DNA of 64,000 nt. Source: Mya arenaria. Lineage: Eukaryota; Mollusca; Bivalvia; Myida; Myidae. The notes beneath the pieces were generated by a model. That model saw only the letters and a program-made list of their open reading frames with translations, was not told where the DNA came from and did not search any database. A program made the position numbers and the translations under genes. Shown one piece after another: positions 24,001 through 33,467 of this stretch. Within the stretch, counting starts at the first letter, position 1; every line of letters starts with the position of its first letter. The stretch covers positions 7,094,213 to 7,158,212 of the forward strand of contig NC_069124.1 of assembly GCF_026914265.1 (NCBI RefSeq). Direction: 5' to 3'.

Positions 24001-26038
24001 AACTTTCCCTTGTATGGACAGATTTTAAAATAACTTGCCACATGTGTTCCACATACCAAGACGACGTGTCGCGTGCAAGACCCGTGTCCCTACCTCAAAG
24101 GTCAAGGTCACACTTAGTGTTTATTCACAATGGAGTGCTGCATATAAGGATATAGAGTATAGGTTGTCGTGTCCGGGCTGTAACTTTCTCTTGTATGGAC
24201 AGATTTTAAAATAACTTGCCACATGTGTTCCACATACCAAGACGACGTATCGCGTGCAAGACCCGTGTCCCTACCTCAAAGGTCAAGGTCACACTTAGTG
24301 TTTATTTACAATGGAGTGCTGCATATAAGGACATAGAGTATAGGTTGTCGTGTCAGGGCTGTAACTTTCCCTTGTATGGACAGATTTTAAAATAACTTGC
24401 CACATGTGTTCCACATACCAAGACGACGTGTCGCGTGCAAGACCCGTGTCCCTACCTCAAAGGTCAAGGTCACACTTAGTATTTATTCACAATGGAGTGC
24501 TGCATATAAGGACATAGAGTATAGGTTGTCGTGTCCGGGCTGTAACTTTCTCTTGTATGGACAGATTTTAAAATAACTTGCCACATGTGTTCCACATACC
24601 AAGACAACGTGTCGCGTGCAAGACCCGTGTCCCTGCCTCAAAGGTCAAGGTCACACATAGTGTTTATTCACAATGGAGTGCTGCATATAAGGACATAGAG
24701 TATAGGTTGTCGTGTCCGGGCTGTAACTTTCCCTTGTATGGACAGATTTTGAAATAACTTGCCACATGTGTTCCACATACCAAGACGACGTGTCGCGTGC
24801 AAGACCCGTGTCCCTACCTCAAAGGTCAAGGTCACACTTAGTGTTTATTCACAATGGAGTGCTGCATATAAGGACATAGAGTTTAGGTTGTCGTGTCAGG
24901 GCTGTTACTTTCCCTTGTATGGACAGATTTTAAAATCACTTGCTACATGTGTTCCACATACGAAGACGACGTGTCGTGTGCAAGACCCATGTCCCTACCT
25001 CTAAGGTGAAAGATACACTAAGTGTTTATTCACAAGGGAATTCTGAATATAAGGACATTACAGTGTAGGTTGTCAAGTATGGGTGGTATTTTTCATGTTC
25101 AGAGGCAATTTAAAATAACTTGCCATATGTATTTGACACGTAAAGGCAAGATCAACTTTTCATGTACTGACCTTGTTCGTAGGTCAATATCACATTCGCG
25201 GGCATTCGTCACATACTGTGACAGCTCTTGTGTTCACATATCTCACTCTGACTTGATAAAACGTGAACGAGTCACTAGGTGCATGATTCTACCACCGTGT
25301 TGAAATGTTCAAAGGAGATGGTGATTCTGGTACATTCACATGTACGTAGGCAGAATATGCTGGGAATTCAATGGGTAAACTATGAGGATGATCTCTGTCT
25401 ATTTTTTAATTTTCTGAGATACAATGAATGACAGGGGGATGTAGGTAATGAAATGGAGATCATCCTTGACTAGCGGAAAAAATAGGTTTTAACATGTTTA
25501 ATTGGTACCATACCCCCTGAAATTGTCCGCACAATGATATTATGTAGGCATACTAGAACCACCATTTTATTTGCAAGGCTTGGACAGGCTGACAGCGAAA
25601 AAGAATTACAGTACCGTTTGACATTTTGTATGAGACGGACATTGAAATATACAACATTTCACAAGCAAGTCCGGTACAGCAATTTTGTGTCAACTACAAA
25701 AAATGCAAGCTTTTCCATTGTTTTATATATTCTAGGGTGTGAAATCAGGACGGAAATACATCCTGACAGACCCTGCAATCCATTCTTATGACTGTCGTTT
25801 CGGTAACACAGACCTTGGTGTCGTCGGCATGGAGATGGTGCTGGGGAACCATAACTGTAACAAGCTATGCCGAGAATTGGGCCTTAACAACCCAATGACT
25901 GGCCTGAATATGCGCTCAGGGCCGAGATCTACTACCTACTCCTTTCAGGTGACAGAAGAAGATTTGCTGCGCGCAAACCGTGGGAGCAGCCGCCACTTCC
26001 GGCCCATGTCCGCCATATTTGAAGTTAATAACTTGTAA
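21099..26038 (+). CDS. Alpha-kinase domain protein (291 residues, two exons)
   Basis: Exons 21099-21671 and 25736-26038 join at CTTCAG|GTAAGA and TTCTAG|GGTGTG in phase 0. The protein is almost entirely an alpha-kinase (MHCK/eEF2K/TRPM7-type) domain. Visible landmarks are VTKVFK (ATP-contacting Lys59), EPFIEG.YDKFNSNGG (146-161), FCHWTW (zinc His175), DLQG (Asp189/Gln191 spanning the splice), LTDPAIH (Asp203) and the zinc motif H230-x-C232-xxx-C236 in NHNCNKLCRELGL. By homology it phosphorylates Ser/Thr in target proteins; the substrate is unknown. The N-terminus MGAYQS fits the N-myristoylation pattern (Gly2, Ser6), suggesting membrane attachment. No regulatory domain or transmembrane segment is present. 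The intron is 4.06 kb and filled by repeats. ATTAAA at 26272-26277 may be the poly(A) signal. Confidence 0.9.
21761..21848. repeat. (AATA)n / (AAT)n microsatellite
   Basis: Imperfect AATA and AAT runs in the alpha-kinase intron. Confidence 0.95.
22087..22395. repeat. GC-rich island in the alpha-kinase intron
   Basis: A sharp shift to C/G-rich sequence with repeated CCGGGG and CCCCGCA motifs, set in an AT-rich intron. The two short overlapping open frames on the plus strand show no recognisable domain, so it is called a repeat-type insertion. Confidence 0.5.
22667..25300 (-). mobile_element. Pearl/Helentron-like element with a 13-copy 181-bp tandem array
   Basis: On the minus strand this ends in a hairpin (TATGCCC..CCGAAGG..TGGGCATA at 22667-22689) preceded by a (CCGT)5-6 tetranucleotide at 22702-22726. 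From about 22735 to 25040 a unit repeats every 181 bp (landmark AAGACGACGTG at 22791, 22972, 23153 and so on), with units nearly identical. Internal tandem cores, a tetranucleotide tract and a terminal hairpin are features of pearl-type and Helentron-associated non-autonomous elements known from bivalves. Degenerate sequence continues to about 25300; that end is uncertain. Confidence 0.7.
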
Positions 26039-27660
26039 ATGGTTTTGTTTACCAAGATACAGTAGACTTATTGTGATTCAGACATTTTCTTTCATAACAT
26101 TTTGTTTTATTATAAAAGGGGCCAAATATTGCTTTTTCATTTGCCATTGTTCATATACAATAATATACATGCTATTTCTTTTATTCTTATGTCTTTACAC
26201 ACTATTCATGTCCTAGTTTGTCAGCATGTATTTGTTAATGCTCTTGGTAACCCTGTAACAGTTGTCAGTTAATTAAACTCACAAAACGACAGCACTCATT
26301 TCGTCTAGTTCACATAAACAGCCGCTTCAGAGTCTGACAATTTTTGTTTTGGCGACAAAATGAATATCCAAATGTTAAATAAGTTCCCTATACGCGCTTT
26401 ATTGTGGCTATCATTTCCTCGTAATGAATTATGGTTCATCAAATGCACGTAGTGTCATTGAAAAGTACAGAAGGCCCAGTGTTAGTCTAAGACTTGTTTT
26501 TTTTGTTTTTGAATAATCCGTTATGTTGGAAAATAGCTATCAGCTAGTGTTATTTATGTTTATCACTTACCAACTTTAAATTAAGATTATCTAATATTTT
26601 CTTATCTTTGTTTTAAAGACATTCACATACGACATAGTTTCATGCAGATTGAATAGGACATACATTTCTAACCGAGCTTCTATCAAATGGTGTTTTTTTC
26701 GAGCATTTGACATAATTTGACCAGATTTCATTTAGACAGTTTTCAATCCATAATGAATAATCTTACAACTTACAAGCTTTGTTATGAAATTCAAACAACA
26801 AAAAAAATTATGTATTCATATTTTTTCAGCCCATAAATCATATGCTACATGTACTAATTATATCAAGATTCAAGTCCGCGACCTTTTGGTTCAACTTTTA
26901 TCAAATGCTCAAAACAGGGTTCATGTACCTTTATTATATCTGTTTCACCTAAATTCATATGTTTATGAATGTGTCCTGTAATTCACATTAATTCATGCAG
27001 GTGGTTGCGCTTTTCATCAAATTGAATGCATGAGCCGAGTGATCCACCACATAGTTATATTTTTGCACAATTGGAACACAGCTTCGGACGTTTACCATAG
27101 CAGTTTGGTTCTTATTTACCGGTTATGAGATTTATATGGCAACACTGGTGTAATAATGGATGTAAATAGAAAATTATTTAGCCTATAGCAACATGTAATG
27201 ACACTGATCAGATTATTGTTTATGCCATAGAATTACGTAAGCACCATTTATTGAAGAGAAAAAAAATAATAAGTAGACCCTAGCTTTATGCCATTCATCT
27301 TATCATGTTCAAATTATTTAAAAGAGTGCGTATTGCCTGCATTTTGTATTTTAATTATTAGTCATTTGCAAAGGTATCAAATTAAGTAGAAGAAACATGT
27401 CAATATCGATGTGTAGGAAGCTGGTTTCAAGTCCTTCATGAAAGCCCTTCGTCTCTCAAAAACCACCACTAAACAATGCAATTTTCCCATTTCAAGAAGT
27501 ACAATTATTATGTCTAGCAAGGGAACAATAAATTTCCACTTTGGTTGACTCATCTTCGGTATAAAGCAACCGGGGATCGATTCCACGTGCTTTTTGACGT
27601 AGACCATACATTACCAGTATTTCATAAGACACAATCTGAGCAAGCCTTATTTTTGTACTG
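26039..27660. other. Downstream flank of the alpha-kinase gene, no gene seen
   Basis: The stretch 26330-26430 is homologous to 20440-20545, upstream of the kinase gene (TTTTGGCGAC... and AGTTCCCTATACGCGC.TTATTGTGGCTA in both). The remainder is AT-rich, with no recognisable exon or RNA. Confidence 0.5.
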
Positions 27661-30600
27661 TGAAGAATGGGTAGAAAATGTGACTGGTGGTGGGGGTGAA
27701 CACTGGGTAGAAAATGTGACTGCTGGTGATGATGAAGACTGGGTAGAAAATATGACAGCTGGTGATGATGAAGACTGGGTAGAAAATATGACAGCTGGTA
27801 ATGATGAAGGCTGGGTAGACTAGAAATGTGTCCATAGGACACGGATGCACCCACTTCGATTTTTTGTCACAGAAAATAAGCCATAATGATTATTCAGGAT
27901 AATCTGCACAAGGGCAAATCCTTTTCAAAAATTAGATCGGATAAGATATTTTTTAAGTATTGTTGGGAAATAAAGGGCCCTAACTCCTAAATGATTAAAG
28001 CGATTTCCATGGCTATCGAACTTGATCAAGGTATTATGGTCACAAACATGTGTTAAAAGTTTGGTGAGGATTGGACAAACAGTTTTCAAGAATTAGATCG
28101 GAAACAATCTTCGGGACGTATTTTTCAAGTCTTTTTTTTTGCAAATAAAGGGCCGTAACTCCTAAATGACAAAAGCGATTTCCATGGCTATCGAACTTGA
28201 TCAAGATATTATGGTCACAATCATGTATGTAAAGTTTGGTGAGGATTGGACACATACTTTTAGAGAATTAGATTGGAAACATATATTTTTGAAGTATTTT
28301 TGGCAAAAAAGGGCCGTAACTCCTAAATGACTAAAGCGATTTCCATGACTATCGAACTTGATCAAGATATTATGGTCACAAACATGTGTTTAAAGTTTGG
28401 TGAGGATTGGACAAACGGTTTTCAAGAATTAGATCGGAAACAATCTTCGGGACGTACGTACGTACAGACAGACAGACAGACAGACGTACGTACGGACAAG
28501 GGCAACCCTATATGCCGCCACTTTGTGGGGGCATAAAAATGTGACTGCTGGTGGGGGTGAACACTGGGTAGAAAATGTGACTGCTGGTGATGATAAAAAC
28601 TAGGTAGAAAATGTGACAGCTGGTGATGATGAAAACTAGGTAGAAAATGTGACTGGTGGTGGGGGTGAACACTGGGTAGAAAATGTGACAGCTGGTGATG
28701 ATGAAGACTGGGTAGAAAATGTGACAGCTGGTAATGATGAAGGCTGGGTAGAAAATGTGACTGCTGGTGATGATGAAGACTGGGTAGGATATGTGACAGC
28801 TGGTCGCGATAAAAAAAACTAGATAGAAAATGTGACTGGTGGTGGTGAAGAAGACTTGGTAGAAAATGTGACTGGGTAGGAAATGTGACAGCTGGTCGCG
28901 ATGAAAACTAGGTAGAAAATGTGACTGGTGGTGGTGAAGAAAACTTGGTAGAAAATGTGACTGGTGGTGGGGGTGAACACTGGGTAGAAAATGTGACAGC
29001 TGGTGATGATGAAGACTGGGTAGAAAATGTGACAGCTGGTGATGATGAAGACTGGGTAGAAAATGTGACAGCTGGTAATGATGAAGGCTGGGTAGAAAAT
29101 GTGACTGCTGGTGATGATGAAGACTGGGTAGGAAATGTGACAGCTGGTCGCGATGAAAACAAGGTAGAAAATGTGACTGCTGGTGGTGAAGAAGACTAGG
29201 TAGAAAATGTGACTGCTGGTGGTAAAGAAGACTGGGTAGAAAATGTGACTGCTGGTAGTGATGAAAACTTGGTTGAAAATGCGACTGCTGGTGGTGAAGA
29301 AGACTTGGTAGAAAATGTGACAGCTGGTGGCGATGAAGACTAGGTAGAAAATGTGACTGCTGGTGGTAAAGAAGACTTGGTAGAGAATGTGACTGCTGGT
29401 AGTGATGAAAACTAGGTAGAAAATGTGACAGCTGGTGATGATGAAAACTAGGTAGAAAATGTGACTGGTGGTGGGGGTGAACACTGGGTAGAAAATGTGA
29501 CAGCTGGTGATGATGAAGACTGGGTAGAAAATGTGACAGCTGGTAATGATGAAGGCTGGGTAGAAAATGTGACTGCTGGTGATGATGAAGACTGGGTAGG
29601 ATATGTGACAGCTGGTCGCGATAAAAAACTAGATAGAAAATGTGACTGGTGGTGGTGAAGAAGACTTGGTAGAAAATGTGACTGGTGATGATGAAGACTG
29701 GGTAGGAAATGTGACAGCTGGTCGCGATGAAAACTAGGTAGAAAATGTGACTGGTGGTGGTGAAGAAAACTTGGTAGAAAATGTGACTGGTGGTGGGGGT
29801 GAACACTGGGTAGAAAATGTGACAGCTGGTGATGATGAAGACTGTGTAGAAAATGTGACAGCTGGTGATGATGAAGACTGGGTAGAAAATATGACAGCTG
29901 GTAATGATGAAGGCTGGGTAGAAAATGTGACTGCTGGTGATGATGAAGACTGGGTAGGAAATGTGACAGCTGGTCGCGATGAAAACAAGGTAGAAAATGT
30001 GACTGCTGGTGGTGAAGAAGACTAGGTAGAAAATGTGACTGCTGGTGGTAAAGAAGACTGGGTAGAAAATGTGACTGCTGGTAGTGATGAAAACTTGGTT
30101 GAAAATGCGACTGCTGGTGGTGAAGAAGACTTGGTAGAAAATGTGACAGCTGGTGGCGATGAAGACTAGGTAGAAAATGTGACTGCTGGTGGTAAAGAAG
30201 ACTTGGTAGAGAATGTGACTGCTGGTAGTGATGAAAACTAGGTAGAAAATGTGACAGCTGGTGATGATGAAAACTAGGTAGAAAATGTGACTGGTGGTGG
30301 GGGTGAACACTGGGTAGAAAATGTGACAGCTGGTGATGATGAAGACTGGGTAGAAAATGTGACAGCTGGTAATGATGAAGGCTGGGTAGAAAATGTGACT
30401 GCTGGTGATGATGAAGACTGGGTAGGATATGTGACAGCTGGTCGCGATAAAAAACTAGATAGAAAATGTGACTGGTGGTGGTGAAGAAGACTTGGTAGAA
30501 AATGTGACTGGTGATGATGAAGACTGGGTAGGAAATGTGACAGCTGGTCGCGATGAAAACTAGGTAGAAAATGTGACTGGTGGTGGTGAAGAAAACTTGG

Positions 30601-31928
30601 TAGAAAATGTGACTGGTGGTGGGGGTGAACACTGGGTAGAAAATGTGACAGCTGGTGATGATGAAGACTGTGTAGAAAATGTGACAGCTGGTGATGATGA
30701 AGACTGGGTAGAAAATATGACAGCTGGTAATGATGAAGGCTGGGTAGAAAATGTGACTGCTGGTGATGATGAAGACTGGGTAGGAAATGTGACAGCTGGT
30801 CGCGATGAAAACAAGGTAGAAAATGTGACTGCTGGTGGTGAAAAAGACTAGGTAGAAAATGTGACTGCTGGTGGTAAAGAAAACTGGGTAGAGAATGTGA
30901 CTGCTGGTAGTGATGAAAACTTGGTTGAAAATGCGACTGCTGGTGGTGAAGAAGACTTGGTAGAAAATGTGACAGCTGGTGGCTATGAAGACTAGGTAGA
31001 AAATGTGACTGCTGGTGGTAAAGAAGACTTGGTAGAGAATGTGACTGCTGGTAGTGATGAAAACTTGGAAAAAAATGCGACTGCTGGTGGTGAAGAAGAC
31101 TTGGTAGAAAATGTGACAGCTGGTGGCGATGAAGACTAGGTAGAAAATGCCACTGCCGGTGGTGATGAAGACTTGGTAGAAAATGTGACTGCTGGTGGTG
31201 ATGAAGACTGGGTAGAAAATGATGTGACTACCGGTGATGATGAAGACTGAGTATAAATGTGACTGCTGGTGGTGATGAAGACGGAGTAGAAAATAGGACT
31301 GCTTTTTGTGAAGTGTTGGTAGAAAATGTGACTGCTGGTGGCGATGAAGACTGGGTAGAAAATGTGACTACTTCTGGTGAAGACTGGGTAGAAAATGTGA
31401 CTGCTTCTGGTTAAGACTGGGTGGAAAATTTGACCACTGGTGGCGATGAAGGCCAGTAAGAATAGGTAGAAAATGTGACTGCTAGTGGTGATGAAGACTG
31501 GGAAATGTGACTGCTCAAGGTGAAGAAGAATGGGTAGAAAATTGGGCTGCTCATGGTGAATAAGAATGGGTAGAAAATGTGACTGCTTGTGGTGAAGAAG
31601 AATGGGTTGAAAAGGTGACTGCTAATGGTGAAGAAGAATGGATAGAAAATTGGGCTGCTCATGGTGAAGAAGAATGGGTAGAAAATGTGACTGCTTGTGG
31701 TGAAGAAGAATGGGTTGAAAAGGTGACTGCTTGTGGTGAAGAAGAATGGGTTGAAAAGGTGACTGCTCGTGGTGAAGAAGAATGGGTTGAAAAGGTGACT
31801 GCTCATGGTGAAGAAGAATGGGTTGAAAATGTGACTGCTTGTTGTGAAGAAGAATAGGTGCAAAATGTGGCTGGGGGTGGTGATGAATAATTGGTCGAAA
31901 ATGTGGCTGATAAATTATGGGTAGGATT
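27661..31928. repeat. 36-bp minisatellite with 826-bp higher-order repeat
   Basis: The unit (consensus near GTAGAAAATGTGACTGCTGG + TGGTGATGAAGACTGG) repeats more than 90 times, interrupted at 27824-28537. Between about 28.6 and 31.1 kb a block recurs at a shift of exactly 826 bp (28921, 29747, 30573; 29461, 30287), nearly identical each time. The unit length is divisible by three, so one antisense frame stays open for 600 codons (28508-30310) as a 12-residue hydrophobic/Ser/Thr repeat. The sense frame reads like W-V-E-N-V-T-A but is broken by TAG in many units. No promoter, start context or flanking exon supports translation, so it is annotated as satellite DNA. Confidence 0.85.
27824..28537 (+). 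mobile_element. Pearl/Helentron-like element inserted in the minisatellite
   Basis: It begins AGAAATGTGTCCATAGGACA and ends with a (CAGA)n/(ACGT)n tract (28456-28492), then a hairpin ATGCCGCCACTTTGTGGGGGCAT and AAA. Inside are 2-3 units of 160-175 bp marked by GGGCCGTAACTCCTAAATGA. The 36-bp unit resumes right after it, so the insertion is younger than at least part of the array. Confidence 0.75.
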
Positions 31929-32254
31929 ACGACTGTTGATGAAGCACAACAGCGTCACAAAAGCAGACTGGTTCCTCCTGGTACAGCACAATTTTGGAAG
32001 GGGGGCGTCAAGGCCATGTCGCCCACATGCTGGTTGTGCAACAATTAGAAAACTGCACAAAATCTTTTAAATAATTTTATTCAAGAATGAGTGTAAAAGA
32101 AATAAACAATATAAAATAAATAATTAAAAGCTTTATGGGTGTTGAACCTTATATATATGTATATACACAAAAACTAACACATAACAAACCACCGTCTATA
32201 TGGGAATCAGTAATTGGTGTCACATTTAATGATTTAAAAAAAGTAATTTCCACC

Positions 32255-32466
32255 GGCCCAAATTTCTCAAAAATTCTTAAGTTCATTATAACATGATCAA
32301 GCTGAGCTCACTACTTTTGTTTTGGTATTATTTGTGTTATAAACTTTTTTAGGGTTTTGAGACTTCAATACAGAATTTTCTTCATGAAATTTTCAAATTA
32401 AAGTATGTGTTTGGGCTAATTGAAATAAATTACTAAATGCTTAAGAAGTTTTGAGAAATTGGGGCC
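32255..32466. mobile_element. MITE-like element C, copy 1
   Basis: The terminal repeats are GGCCCAAATTTCTCAAAAATT and, reversed, GGCCCCAATTTCTCAAAACTT. A second copy with GGCCCATATTTCTCGAAAC ends is at 60996-61246. Both contain GGCTAATTGAAATAA near the right end. Confidence 0.75.
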
Positions 32467-33004
32467 AGGTATCCCAGCAATGGTTGTAATGATAAATTAC
32501 AGAATCAAAGTCTATTATATTTTTTCCTGTAATGCTTAAAACATTTATTAAACTAAATTTTCTAATACATTTCTATAACAAAAACACAAACAAACAAAAC
32601 TAACAAATCCCCTTTTGCTATTGTTTTTTCATAATTTTCTGGTGGATACAATAATTAAATACATGGTACATTTCTAACTCATCATATTTACAATAACACA
32701 AAATACTCACCTTGCCATGAATATAGTTATAGAACATTAAGTCAGGCAGAACAGACCAGGTACAGGGCCAATATCACTAACATCTAGACACTGAATTTTA
32801 ATGTTTATAATTTTAACTTACACTACATGTATGCGGTAATTTTCATTTCCACGAGTGTACTAAACTTTAGAAAAAAGCTTACCTTTCTTATAGGAAAAAT
32901 ATAATTGGTCAAAACTTAACCACTATGTTTTTGGTAAAATTACCAAATCCTGCGTAGGTGTACAAATAATGCGGTGAAAATGTAAACAAACTAACATAGC
33001 TCCA

Positions 33005-33185
33005 GCATGTTCGTCAATTTTTTATTAACCACTACCCATTCAGCTTTAAAAACCTACAAAGATGAAAATAGGGTAACGTCAGTTTTGATATAACTATGCT
33101 TTGAATACTAGCACGTGTTTAAAACAAAAACAAAACAAACACATGTAGCACATTGAAGAATTTCCAAATTGGTGTAATTTGCCCC
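33005..33185. repeat. Dispersed repeat, related to 11700-11890
   Basis: It shares CCCATTCAGCTTTAAAAACC, TATGCTTTGA and AATTGGTGTAATTTGCC with the copy upstream of the NLR-like gene, in the same orientation. On the minus strand it supplies AATAAA at 33025-33020. Confidence 0.65.
33020..33025 (-). promoter_or_regulatory. Candidate polyadenylation signal of the MICU3-like gene
   Basis: AATAAA on the minus strand lies about 365 bp after the stop codon at 33390, inside a dispersed repeat. No closer canonical signal was noticed. Confidence 0.35.
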
Positions 33186-33389
33186 ACTAGAGATATTCTA
33201 GTAGTCCTTTTAAAACAAAACACTTCGATATGTAGGAATAAAACTCAAGTAGCAAACACTTCGGTTCAAGATGTCAGTATATTGGTATGTAAGAACCATT
33301 ATGAAAGGTTACAACCACAGAATGATGCTTCAACCTTTCACAGAGACACAAAAAACATTATAAGGGCTGAGGTTGTGTATGTCAAAGAT

Positions 33390-33467
33390 CTAGACATATG
33401 ATTTCATCTCGGACTTGACACAGACCTTGAATGCGTCCCAGGTCCGCGGTGTCGGCTGAAGGTGAGA
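33390..33467 (-). CDS. MICU3: MICU3-like terminal exon
   Basis: Acceptor TCTGTTTCAG, then 25 codons and TAG. The frame reads SHLQPTPRTWDAFKVCVKS and ends in a short basic tail. F-K-x-C-x-K-x-E matches the end of vertebrate MICU3. A second acceptor (CACCTTCAG) 12 nt downstream, starting the exon at 33455, is also in frame and would drop SHLQ. Confidence 0.75.
   Translation of the reverse strand, partial: SHLQPTPRTWDAFKVCVKSEMKSYV

Noticed and set aside
24759..25303. Plus-strand open frames at the end of the 181-bp array as genes
   Set aside because: They are translations of repeat units and their degenerate continuation, with no domain or splice context.
28508..30632. Long overlapping open frames on the minus strand (600 and 394 codons) as protein genes
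   Set aside because: They are pure readings of the 36-bp minisatellite in two frames at once. There is no unique sequence, start context, splice sites or recognisable domain.
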